Assembly: GCF_011801145.1 (NCBI RefSeq)
Contig: NZ_CP046172.1
Coordinates: 4,774,001 to 4,838,000 of the forward strand
Length of the DNA: 64,000 nt
Origin: Nocardia arthritidis
GTDB taxonomy: Bacteria; Actinomycetota; Actinomycetes; Mycobacteriales; Mycobacteriaceae
Direction: 5' to 3'
A program made the position numbers and the translations under genes. Shown piece after piece: positions 26,929 through 34,707 of the stretch. The notes beneath the pieces were generated by a model that did not search any database, was not told where the DNA came from, and was given only the letters and a program-made list of their open reading frames with translations. The stretch's first letter is position 1; each line of letters begins with the position of its first letter.

Positions 26929-28026
26929 TCAGATGGTGAACAAGCTGTCCGGCCCGCTGATCCGGCGAATCGCCTCCAGGGGATACGGGGTGTGCCTGCT
27001 CTCGAAACGGAATTCGCGGTAGTAGTCGGTCATTGTCGCGGCAAGCGGGGCGTGGCGGGTGAGGATCGCCGCGATCTGCGGCGGGATCCCTGTCGGCGTT
27101 TTCCCTCGGGCGCAGGCGTGTACGAACGCGATGCGCTCGTCCTGCTTGTACCCGTACAGGGCGACGACGAGCCACTGCACGAGATGGGTGAGGGTGTAGC
27201 TGCGGTCATAGGTCTGGTGTTCAGCGAAGAAGTCGACCTCCTCCTTCGACAGATCGAACCGGGAGGAGATCGCGAGGCCGTAGTCGGTGAAGAACAGCCG
27301 CTCGCCGTCGGTGAGGATGTTCTGGAAGTGGCCGTCGAAATGCAGGAGCCCGCGGGCGTTCATGAAAGAGATCCCGGCGTCGAGTTCCTTCACCACCATG
27401 GAGCATGCCCGCACGGCCGTCTCGGCGTCGGCTTTGACCTGAACGTCCAGCCAGTCGTGCAGATTCTGCGGGATGTACTCCAGAAACAGTGCGACGCAAG
27501 CCGTGGAGTCCCGCAGCGCCTCGACCCGGTGGCGCACCTGTGGTCCGCCTCCCCAGTAGGCGACGACGTTCTCCACATCGGCCAGCTCCTCGGGCAGCGC
27601 CTGCCCGGTGTGCGGCAGCACCCGCCAGTGGTACATCAGGGGAAAGCCCTCATGGTCATGTGCGAGCACCCAGTTCGTCGTCATGATGTGCACGGCCAAC
27701 TCCCGCCAGGCGCCCCATCCCGGGCTCCCGGGGACCCCGAGGCCGGAATGGCAGAAGACAGGTAGCCCAAAGAGGTTCGCGGTGGACCGGATGTTGTCCG
27801 GCCGCCTTTCCAGATCGGTCAGCGCCAGCCGCTTGACGAAGACCGGGGTCCCGTCGACCTCCAGCAACGCCGAAGTCCCGCCGACGCCGGAGCCCAGCGG
27901 TGCGGCCGTATCCACCAGGTGGCACAGTTCGCGATCACTGCACAGCGCCAATGATGTCGAGACGGCACTGTAGGCAGCCAAACGCGCACCATGCGAACCA
28001 TCGAACTTCTCGACGTCCACCTCCAC
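26929..28026 (-). CDS. Protein-kinase-fold phosphotransferase-like protein
   Basis: A 365-residue protein with kinase-like landmarks: VFVKRLAL (candidate ATP-binding Lys) near residue 73, the catalytic-loop-like LHFDGHFQNIL (His, Asp, Asn) and FFTDYGLA, equivalent to DFG. It is likely a small-molecule or protein phosphotransferase of a group common in streptomycetes and nocardiae. GTG 28026 is chosen because upstream residues are Arg-rich and unlike the family; AGAGAGG lies 12 bases before it, so the start is not certain. No obvious partner gene adjoins. Confidence 0.7.
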   Translation of the reverse strand: MEVDVEKFDGSHGARLAAYSAVSTSLALCSDRELCHLVDTAAPLGSGVGGTSALLEVDGTPVFVKRLALTDLERRPDNIRSTANLFGLPVFCHSGLGVPGSPGWGAWRELAVHIMTTNWVLAHDHEGFPLMYHWRVLPHTGQALPEELADVENVVAYWGGGPQVRHRVEALRDSTACVALFLEYIPQNLHDWLDVQVKADAETAVRACSMVVKELDAGISFMNARGLLHFDGHFQNILTDGERLFFTDYGLAISSRFDLSKEEVDFFAEHQTYDRSYTLTHLVQWLVVALYGYKQDERIAFVHACARGKTPTGIPPQIAAILTRHAPLAATMTDYYREFRFESRHTPYPLEAIRRISGPDSLFTI

Positions 28027-28220
28027 CGAGGCACCAACCTCTCTGCGATACCAAAGGGCACGCGCACGGGACGGATAGCCGACGGTTCGCCCCCTGGCAC
28101 GCGCGGACGGCATAGCGGACCGTGGCTGTGAGGACCGATCCGAATACCCTGTGGCCACAATGTACGTGCCGATCAACAGCAAGGTCGGGCAAGCATGATG
28201 CCGCGGCAGCTCGCCGCTCC

Positions 28221-28541
28221 TCAGCGGCTCGGGTAGATCGGGCGGCTACCAGGTGATTCCGCGCGACCCCGGGCTCGAACCCGGTCCGCCGCCCCACGGT
28301 CGCTGACCAGTACCAACCCGGATGGTTCCGCTGCCTCGGGAGACCGCGTCGACGCACCGAGCTCATCGACAAACTCTGGCAATGACTTCCACGGCACCAA
28401 GCCACCGGCGGTCACAAATTCCGCGTCCGCCTCGGTCGGCCCATTTATCGGGGTAGGGCACAGGAACATCGTCGCCACTTCAGATGAGAACTCGCCGTGC
28501 CGGATTGGTTGAGAATCCACCACTCCCGTGAGAACTGACAT
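28221..28541 (-). CDS. Small hypothetical protein
   Basis: A 106-codon frame with moderately GC-rich third positions and a natural-looking middle (AEFVTAGGLVPWKSLPEF). No Shine-Dalgarno site is seen before ATG 28541; ATG 28469 is an alternative. The family is not recognised. It sits between the kinase-like gene and the repeat region before the coiled-coil gene. Confidence 0.35.
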   Translation of the reverse strand: MSVLTGVVDSQPIRHGEFSSEVATMFLCPTPINGPTEADAEFVTAGGLVPWKSLPEFVDELGASTRSPEAAEPSGLVLVSDRGAADRVRARGRAESPGSRPIYPSR

Positions 28542-28571
28542 AGATGACAAGGGGTGCACAGTTTTCGGAGG

Positions 28572-28729
28572 CGTTTCGTGGCATTACGTTTCGTGTGCGC
28601 CAACCAAACGAAACGAAACGATTTACCGGAGGGGAGCGGGAGACAACGGATCCTGACCTCCGATAAGGTTCACTTATCGGAGGTCAGAAGTCGACGGATT
28701 CGACACGCACAACACACATTTCGTTTCGT
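28572..28729. repeat. Cluster of CGTTTCGT octamers upstream of the coiled-coil gene
   Basis: Five copies of CGTTTCGT occur within 160 bases: forward at 28572, 28587 and 28722, and reverse at 28608 and 28613 (the last two overlapping). Two forward copies extend to TTTCGTGTG. The stretch is AT-richer than its surroundings and ends 44 bases before the gene at 28773. Such arrays are typical of binding sites for plasmid-type regulators or partition proteins. Confidence 0.65.
28653..28687. repeat. Perfect 15-bp inverted repeat with 5-base loop
   Basis: CTGACCTCCGATAAG (28653-28667) is followed after GTTCA by its exact complement at 28673-28687. It lies inside the CGTTTCGT cluster. It could be an operator, a terminator for the upstream region or a recombination or partition site; it has no U-run. 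Confidence 0.7.
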
Positions 28730-28772
28730 GTGAATACGTTGGACGCGACGTAAACAACGCTACGATTCTCGA

Positions 28773-29873
28773 ATGTCTAACGTGTGCAACTTTCCAGGGT
28801 GTTCGCGACCGTCCGCGCGCGGAGCAGGGCCGGGGCGGCCGTCGGAATACTGCGACCATCCGGAGCACACTCGCTGGCGCGCATGGCGGGAAAGGCAACG
28901 GCAGCAACAGGACTCAGAGACACCGGAGACTTCCGTCACTGTGACGGCATCGGGTCCGGTGACGGTGGCGCGGTTGCGGGCCGACGAGTTGCTCGCCCAA
29001 TTCCGTGGGCTGGCCGATCAATTGGGAAATACGCTCAGCGCGGCGGTGGCGGAACTGTCCACCCTGGCCGATCCGGCGGTGGCCGAGGCGCAGGTGCAGG
29101 CCGTGCAGGCGGATGCGGCGCGGCGGATCGCGGAGGCCGAGGTCGCCACTGTCGCCGCCGAGCAGGCCAGGCGGGCCGCCGAGGAGGCGCGGGCACTGGC
29201 CGAATCCGCCGCCGACGATGCCGCGGCCGCCGCTGAACGTGCGGAAGCCCTTGTCACCGAGGCGAATGCAGCCCGCGAGGACGCGCTGCGCGAGGTGCAG
29301 CGGGTCACCAAACAGTCCGCCGACGAGGTGTTCGCGGCCCGCAGCGCGGCCGAGGCCGAGGTGCGTACCGTGCGCCGGGAAACCGCCGAGCAGATCGCCC
29401 GCGCGGAAAAAGAAGCCGCGCAGCGGATCGAACAGGCCGAACGCCGCGCCGCGGCCGATATCGCGCACGCCCAGCGCGAGGCCGCCGCCCAGGTGTCGGC
29501 TGCCGCCGCCGAACGCGACCTCGCCGCCCAGCGCGCCGCCGACGCCGAACGCGCCACCGAACGCGCCGAGCAGGCCGTACTGGAACGCATCGAGGCCGCC
29601 AACGAGGCTCGCGACGAATGGCGCAGGGCCCGAACGGAATTGGAGACCACCCGCGCCGAACTCGCCGAAACCCGCCGCACCGCGACGGCCGACCTGACCG
29701 CGGCCCGCGCCGCCGCGGCAGCCGCCGCCGAACAGGCCGAAGCCGCGGCCGCGCAACGCATCCGAGCGCTCGACGAGGCCCGCGCGCAAACCCTCGCCCG
29801 CGCCGAACGCGCCGAACGCCAACTCGACGAACTCCTCGCCAGCACCCGCGCCGCGGCCATCGAGAACGTATGA
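28773..29873 (+). CDS. Zinc-finger / long coiled-coil protein, KfrA-like
   Basis: A 366-residue protein. Residues 1-35 hold a compact metal-site pattern, C5-x4-C10 and C27-x-H29-x2-H32. The rest is an almost unbroken Ala/Glu/Arg-rich coiled coil from about residue 95 to 360. This resembles plasmid KfrA-type DNA-binding proteins, in which a small DNA-binding head is followed by a long coiled coil, although the head here is a Cys/His site rather than the usual helix-turn-helix. The five octamers and the long inverted repeat just upstream are candidate self-binding sites. It may be a relic of an integrated plasmid or a nucleoid-associated protein. Confidence 0.7.
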   Translation: MSNVCNFPGCSRPSARGAGPGRPSEYCDHPEHTRWRAWRERQRQQQDSETPETSVTVTASGPVTVARLRADELLAQFRGLADQLGNTLSAAVAELSTLADPAVAEAQVQAVQADAARRIAEAEVATVAAEQARRAAEEARALAESAADDAAAAAERAEALVTEANAAREDALREVQRVTKQSADEVFAARSAAEAEVRTVRRETAEQIARAEKEAAQRIEQAERRAAADIAHAQREAAAQVSAAAAERDLAAQRAADAERATERAEQAVLERIEAANEARDEWRRARTELETTRAELAETRRTATADLTAARAAAAAAAEQAEAAAAQRIRALDEARAQTLARAERAERQLDELLASTRAAAIENV

Positions 29874-30259
29874 CGTTGTCGCCACCAGATTTCCGCAGGA
29901 TTTCGCCGGATCGCGCCGAGGACCGGTCGACCCGACAGCAACTATGACCCGATTTGCGCCTCGCGCGGGACTGACAACGAAATCCACTGCGGCGGTTCGT
30001 GTTTCCTCTGCACTGGGGACGAGCTCCCCAATCATGGGGTCTATTGGCCCGCACCCGGTGATGGGACGATTTCAGCTGTCCGAGGCAACTCCTCGGGCCG
30101 GGGTGGATTTCGGGCTCAGGTGACGCGTTTGTCCTGATGAGCGGCACGAACGCCGATATTCGGGAGGGACCTCGCCGCGATTCGCCGGTCACATGAGATC
30201 GCTTATGTGGCGGCGGTTGCGCTCGCCGCCGGTCGTACGGTGAGGAATGGGAGTATTCG
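29874..30259. other. Intergenic stretch without a recognisable gene
   Basis: About 390 bases between the coiled-coil gene and the secreted protein gene. The frames crossing it are Arg- and Pro-rich shadows. GGAATGGGAG near 30246 is the ribosome site of the next gene. I see nothing else. Confidence 0.4.
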
Positions 30260-30790
30260 ATGAATACACGTATCCGTTGGTCGGGTATTGGTATCGCTGG
30301 GTTTGTTGCGGCCGCTGCTGTTGCCACGGTGTTCCCGGCACCGCAGGCCGGTGCCTGCGAGTTCAGTGGAAGCGTTGGACTGAACCTGACGGTATGCGGG
30401 GGAGTGCCGACAACGGGACCCGATGCCTACTATGTGAACGGGGTGTATACGTTCACGGTCAACTTCCCGGATCCTGCACATCGCCGGTTCGACAAGCCTG
30501 TCAATTTGTTCGCCACGTATGATCCAGACGTTGATATCGATCCGGTTCTTCATAGGGACCAAGCCACCCTTGTCGGCTCCGTAACAGCGCCTGCGGGAAG
30601 CACTTCGGCCAGTATCCAGTGGACCCCCCTCAAACCGGGCCACTATGATTTCCTTGCCGAAGATGGTGACGGCGTCAAATACGGGCCGATGTGGTTGACG
30701 GCGAATGCCGCTCCGCCCACCTCCACCCCGACGCCGACCCCTACTGATACCGATAGTGCGAATTCGGTACCTGGCTTGTGGTTCAAGTAG
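30260..30790 (+). CDS. Secreted hypothetical protein
   Basis: A 176-residue protein with a classic Sec signal peptide (MNTRIRW, a hydrophobic run, then APQAGA before Cys33). The mature part is beta-rich with one likely disulfide (ACEFSG, TVCGG) and ends in a Thr/Pro linker (TSTPTPTPTDTD) and a short tail. It looks like a small exported actinobacterial protein with an Ig-like fold. GGAATGGGAG precedes the start. The role is unknown. Confidence 0.75.
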   Translation: MNTRIRWSGIGIAGFVAAAAVATVFPAPQAGACEFSGSVGLNLTVCGGVPTTGPDAYYVNGVYTFTVNFPDPAHRRFDKPVNLFATYDPDVDIDPVLHRDQATLVGSVTAPAGSTSASIQWTPLKPGHYDFLAEDGDGVKYGPMWLTANAAPPTSTPTPTPTDTDSANSVPGLWFK

Positions 30791-31100
30791 TCGCCACCAA
30801 CCCCAGTTCGCCACCCGGATGCTGGTCCGCGCCCCGGATGCCGGAGTGCCATGCGGGCGGATGACCGGTGACGATCCGTCGCTCGGGCACCGGCAGGCCC
30901 GCGTTTCATCCACTCAGCGGTAGCCAAGTCATCGACTGAGGACCGTACCGCGTTCCCGCCGCCACGGCGATCGGCTCGACTTCACCTTCGCAGTCCAGAT
31001 TGCCGAGCACGGGCTGGTTTTCGCCGATCCAGGTCTCGAACCCATTGCCGTGAGCGACCACTGGAGCCGGGCCACTCGATGGGGTTCCCGGGCTTTCGGA
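30791..31100. other. Intergenic stretch without a recognisable gene
   Basis: About 310 bases between the end of the secreted protein gene and the end of the convergent marR-like gene. Short frames here lack ribosome sites and natural composition. No clear terminator was seen. Confidence 0.4.
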
Positions 31101-31541
31101 TCAGCACGAAGCATCGCCGAGTTTTTCGGCGCAGGTGCGCAACCAACCCATGATCCGGACGTGATCGGGTTCGGCCTGGGCGAGCAGCAGACTCTCCAGC
31201 TCCTGCACCGACGCCGCGGCGGCGGCCAGTCGTCGTTTGCCGAGCCCGGTCAGTACATTGCCGCGGGCGCGCTGTTCCGGGGATGGTTCGGCGCGGTCGA
31301 TGAAACCCGCATGACTGAGTGCGTGCAGAATCCGCAGCATCGTCGGCGCGGCGACGAAGTTTCGGCGGGCGAGTTCGGCATTCGACATCCCGGGGTACTC
31401 GGCCAGCATGGCGAGTACCGCGTATTGCGGAGCGGTGAGACCGTACTCGGCCAGCGCCGTGTCCATGCGGGAGCGCAGCGTCTGCTGAAGTCGCTTGAGC
31501 GCGAACCCTATCGACTGATCCGGATCGACGTGGGAGGTCAC
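31101..31541 (-). CDS. MarR-family transcriptional regulator
   Basis: A 146-residue winged-helix repressor. The family pattern LTAPQYAVLAMLAEYPGMSN is followed by the recognition segment AELARRNFVAAPTMLRILHAL and the wing around RARGNVLTGLGKRRL. It diverges from a small monooxygenase gene, with two palindromes in the gap, so it very probably represses both until a small phenolic or similar ligand binds. Confidence 0.9.
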   Translation of the reverse strand: MTSHVDPDQSIGFALKRLQQTLRSRMDTALAEYGLTAPQYAVLAMLAEYPGMSNAELARRNFVAAPTMLRILHALSHAGFIDRAEPSPEQRARGNVLTGLGKRRLAAAAASVQELESLLLAQAEPDHVRIMGWLRTCAEKLGDASC

Positions 31542-31561
31542 GGCATCATGGTACCCCTTGC

Positions 31562-31592
31562 CTTAGCGAGCTAAGCTGGATTAGCATGCTAA
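31562..31592. promoter_or_regulatory. Two MarR-type palindromes in the divergent gap
   Basis: CTTAGC-GA-GCTAAG (31562-31575) and the perfect palindrome TTAGCATGCTAA (31581-31592) share the half-site TTAGC. Their centres are 18 bases apart. They lie between the marR start and the monooxygenase start. Confidence 0.75.
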
Positions 31593-31654
31593 GTATTCGG
31601 CTGATTCCGAATTCCACTGATTCCCAACAGTTCCCGTCGAGGAGGAATCCACTT

Positions 31655-32002
31655 ATGAGTACATCGACGACCATCAGCCCCGATGCCGACCTGGTCACCC
31701 TGATCAATGTGTTCAACGTCGATCCGGCACGCCAGCAGGAGCTTGTCGAAGCGCTCGCGCGGGCGACCCGGGAGGTCTTCATGACGGTGCCGGGCTTCAT
31801 TTCGGCGAACCTGCATGTCGGTCTGGACGGCAAGCGGGTGATCAACTACGCCCAATGGGCCAGTGAGGAGCTGTTTCGGCAGGCGCTGCAGCGGCCGGAC
31901 GTGAGTATGCATATCGCGGAGACCACTCGGATCGCCGAATCGTACGACCCGACGCTGGTGCGAGTGCATTCGGTGCACCACGCGGCGGAACGACAGGCAT
32001 GA
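31655..32002 (+). CDS. Antibiotic-biosynthesis monooxygenase (ABM)-domain protein
   Basis: A 115-residue ferredoxin-like-fold protein with the ABM pattern: VTLINVFNVDPARQQELVEAL, then VPGFISANLHV and VINYAQWASEELF. Such small cofactor-free monooxygenases or haem-degrading-like proteins act on quinones and similar substrates. GGAGGAA lies eight bases before ATG 31655. Divergence from the MarR regulator and the shared operator suggest induction by the substrate. Confidence 0.82.
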   Translation: MSTSTTISPDADLVTLINVFNVDPARQQELVEALARATREVFMTVPGFISANLHVGLDGKRVINYAQWASEELFRQALQRPDVSMHIAETTRIAESYDPTLVRVHSVHHAAERQA

Positions 32003-32162
32003 AACGTGTTCCGAATGCGCCGGGATGACGCGAATCAATGGACGACCGGCAGCCGTTCTACCACGGAAACCCTTGCCGCCGTGCGCGAAATGCGAGACCG
32101 CGACAAACCCAGGTGGATGACCGTCGTCAACCCTGGCGGGATAGCCCGGCGACCAAAAGGTT

Positions 32163-32183
32163 TTGACGTTGTCGCTACGTCAA
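32163..32183. promoter_or_regulatory. Inverted repeat at a probable MerR-controlled promoter
   Basis: TTGACGT-TGTCGCT-ACGTCAA is a perfect seven-base inverted repeat 18 bases before the DUF2268 gene. Its left arm coincides with a -35-like TTGACG. TipA-type MerR proteins bind inverted repeats near the -35 element, and such a regulator is encoded downstream at 33286. Confidence 0.55.
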
Positions 32184-32201
32184 TGTTTAGTGTCCGCCGA
32201 C

Positions 32202-33083
32202 ATGACAATCACCGTTCTCGACACCTACACCGAGATGACGCGGATCCTGCGGGCCGCGCCCGCGGCGCGCGCCGACCTGCTGCGGGCGATGCTCGAACCC
32301 ATCAGGGGGATGTACCGTTATCAGCCCGGTGATGTCGACCTGACCGATATGCACCGGCGGACGGCCGGATTCCCGCTGGACCGCGCCGAGGACCAGTGCC
32401 TTGCCGCGCTGGAGACGCTGGCAGCCGGCGATGCCTGGAAGCGAATGCAACACGCCCTGGACAACGCGCAGACCACTCTGCTGGCGGCCAATCCCGGATT
32501 CACCGCGCCGGATATCACCGTGCTTCTCGTGCTCGGCGACCCGGGTGACACCAACCTGATGGGTCCGAGCCTCGGCATGAGCGCATTCGGCGGCATCTCC
32601 GGCCAGATCACCATCACGCTGTGGCCGTATCCGGAGAACGTGGCGCGGATCGAGGCGACCGCCGTGCACGAACTGCACCACAACCTGCGCTTCAGTCCCG
32701 GTGGCGTGGTGTGGAACCCGATGACCGTCACGCTGGGTGAGCACGTGGTTTCGGAAGGGCTGGCCGACGCGTTCGCGCGCCAACTCTTCGGCGACGAACT
32801 CGGCTACACCCGGATCGGCGTGCCACACCTGACCGACGACGCGGTATTCGACAAGGTGGTGCCCCAACTCGGGCTGACCGGCATGCACAACTTCACGGCC
32901 TGGGTACACGGCGACGCCATCGCAGAACACTTCGGCATCACCCCGGTAGGTCTGCCGACCGGCGCCGGATACGCCGTCGGCAACAGGCTGGTCGACACCT
33001 ACCTGGCGGCCACGGGGCAGACCGCGGCGCAGGCGTTGCACGCCGACAGCGCGGAGATCATCGCCACCGCACTGGGGCGCTGA
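32202..33083 (+). CDS. DUF2268-type putative zinc protease
   Basis: A 293-residue protein with the zinc-protease motif HELHH (in ATAVHELHHNLRF) and a downstream Glu in GLADAFARQLFG, the pattern of the YjaZ/DUF2268 family. It has no signal peptide, so it probably acts in the cytoplasm. ATG 32202 follows the inverted repeat closely and has little room for a ribosome site, so the message may be leaderless or nearly so. The TipA-type regulator is 200 bases downstream in the same direction, so they may form a drug- or thiol-responsive unit. Confidence 0.8.
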   Translation: MTITVLDTYTEMTRILRAAPAARADLLRAMLEPIRGMYRYQPGDVDLTDMHRRTAGFPLDRAEDQCLAALETLAAGDAWKRMQHALDNAQTTLLAANPGFTAPDITVLLVLGDPGDTNLMGPSLGMSAFGGISGQITITLWPYPENVARIEATAVHELHHNLRFSPGGVVWNPMTVTLGEHVVSEGLADAFARQLFGDELGYTRIGVPHLTDDAVFDKVVPQLGLTGMHNFTAWVHGDAIAEHFGITPVGLPTGAGYAVGNRLVDTYLAATGQTAAQALHADSAEIIATALGR

Positions 33084-33285
33084 TCACCCGAGATCTGTTC
33101 GCGCGCAATGGAATTCAGTGTGGTCGGCCCGGCAGGTGATCCGGGCGGTGACGATCGGCTTCTCGGTCGAATTCCTCTGGTCGAACTCGGCTCAGTAAGG
33201 TAGCTGTGTGATGGCTACGGCAAGCGGACTCGTCAGCGGCGGGACCGGAACGCTTGCGCTGGGTGGCATGACGCAGGAGACGACG

Positions 33286-34038
33286 ATGGAGTGGCTGGTC
33301 AACGAGCTCGCGGCGCGGGCCGGTATCACCGGCCGGACGCTGCGGCACTACGACCGGATCGGGTTGCTGTCACCGTCGAGGATCGGGACGAACGGTTACC
33401 GGTATTACGGACCGGACGCCGTCGCCCGCCTGCAGCGCATCCTGCTCATGCGGCGGCTCGGGCTCGGCCTGCCCACCATCGCTCGGGTCCTGGACGAGGA
33501 GGCGGACGAACTCGGTGCGCTCCGGGCGCACATCGATGACCTCGAAGCCGAACGAGACCTGCTGGACCAGCGGATCCACGCCGTCCGGCACACGCTGGAA
33601 TCCCGGCAGGCCGGGATCGACCCGTGCATGGACGTGATGCTGGAAGGCTTCAACGACCGATACCGGGACGAGGTTGTCGCGCGGTGGGGCGAGGCGGCGT
33701 TCCAGGCCGCCAACGACTGGTGGCACGACAAAACCCTGGAACAGCAGCGGGCGTGGAAACGTGCGACCGACGAGCTGGTCGCCGCATGGATCGACCTGTG
33801 GCGCGACGGTGTCGCGGCGACAGCGGAACGCGCGCAGTCGCAGGCCGCCCGGCATGTCGCGTGGCTGACCGAGATCCCCGGCACGCCGACCGCCGAGGGC
33901 GACCGGGAACGGTCCATTCAGATGGTGTGCGGCCTGGCCGATATGTACGTCGACGATCCGCGGTTCGCCGCCACCTATGACGGTGCGGCGGCCTTCGTCC
34001 GCGACGTATTGCACGAATACGCGAAAACCCGGATGTAG
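33286..34038 (+). CDS. MerR-family regulator, TipA-type with TipAS ligand domain
   Basis: A 250-residue regulator. The MerR head reads VNELAARAGITGRTLRHYDR with GYRYYGPDAV following; a coiled helix (DDLEAERDLLDQRIHAVRHT) connects to a TipAS-like drug-binding domain with the typical MYVDDPRFAATYD ending. ATG 33286 has AGGAG six bases upstream; earlier in-frame starts exist. TipAS proteins bind thiopeptides and related cyclic compounds, so this may sense such a ligand and activate the upstream DUF2268 gene. Confidence 0.87.
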   Translation: MEWLVNELAARAGITGRTLRHYDRIGLLSPSRIGTNGYRYYGPDAVARLQRILLMRRLGLGLPTIARVLDEEADELGALRAHIDDLEAERDLLDQRIHAVRHTLESRQAGIDPCMDVMLEGFNDRYRDEVVARWGEAAFQAANDWWHDKTLEQQRAWKRATDELVAAWIDLWRDGVAATAERAQSQAARHVAWLTEIPGTPTAEGDRERSIQMVCGLADMYVDDPRFAATYDGAAAFVRDVLHEYAKTRM

Positions 34039-34047
34039 CGGGGTATT

Positions 34048-34614
34048 TCAGCTCCAGACACCGCTGTCCACTTCCCAGATGCCATGGTCGCCGTGCGTGG
34101 CCGGCTGGATCAGGTGCAATGCGACCTTGCTGCCGTCGCGGTTGGTGACGAAGACGACCACCGGTGCGCCGGTACTGGTCTGGACTTCGGACCAGCCGAA
34201 TCGGCCCTGTGCGAAGGCCTTTGCGACGGCGACTCGGTCCAGCCGCCACGGCTGATGCCCGCTGTCGACGGATTTCTGCAGGTCCGCGGCCTGCTGGGCG
34301 GTGAGGCCCTCGCCGGGGAACGACGTTCCCGACGAGGGATGGGGGTTCGGGGCGGGTTGCGGCGGGGTTTCCGGAGCCGGTGGCTGTGGGGCGACCGTCG
34401 GCGATTGCGGTACTACCGTCGGCGGCTGCGCCGACTCCTGTGTGGTGACGGTGTTCGACGGAACGGGTGCGGCGACGACCGTCGTCGATGTCGGCTGGGT
34501 GGTGGTTTTGGTGGACGAACAGCCGCCGATCGCGGCCGCACACGCGAGGACGCCGAGAGCTGTCACCGCGCTCCGCCACGACAGCGGGGCAGTGGTGCGG
34601 GTGGAGATGCGCAT
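34048..34614 (-). CDS. Secreted lipoprotein with Pro-rich linker
   Basis: A 188-residue lipoprotein. The signal peptide ends in the lipobox AIGGCSS (Cys32), a Thr/Pro/Val-rich linker runs to about residue 98, and a small C-terminal domain follows (GLTAQQAADLQKSVDSGH through a final DSGVWS). It would be anchored to the outer face of the cell membrane. The C-terminal fold is unknown to me. It is convergent with the MerR gene. Confidence 0.8.
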   Translation of the reverse strand: MRISTRTTAPLSWRSAVTALGVLACAAAIGGCSSTKTTTQPTSTTVVAAPVPSNTVTTQESAQPPTVVPQSPTVAPQPPAPETPPQPAPNPHPSSGTSFPGEGLTAQQAADLQKSVDSGHQPWRLDRVAVAKAFAQGRFGWSEVQTSTGAPVVVFVTNRDGSKVALHLIQPATHGDHGIWEVDSGVWS

Positions 34615-34707
34615 GGGTCGTCCTCGGCTCGAAACCCGGCTGCTTATCCGGTTGATCGCGTTGCCCTGATGTCGTGTCGCGGACGCGGATCGTTAACCGT
34701 GGGATCG

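Noticed and set aside
28270..28300. tRNA-like T-arm (CCGGG...TCGAA...CCCGG) near the unknown gene
   Set aside because: The loop has six bases, or the stem fails with seven; no anticodon or D arm could be built on either strand.
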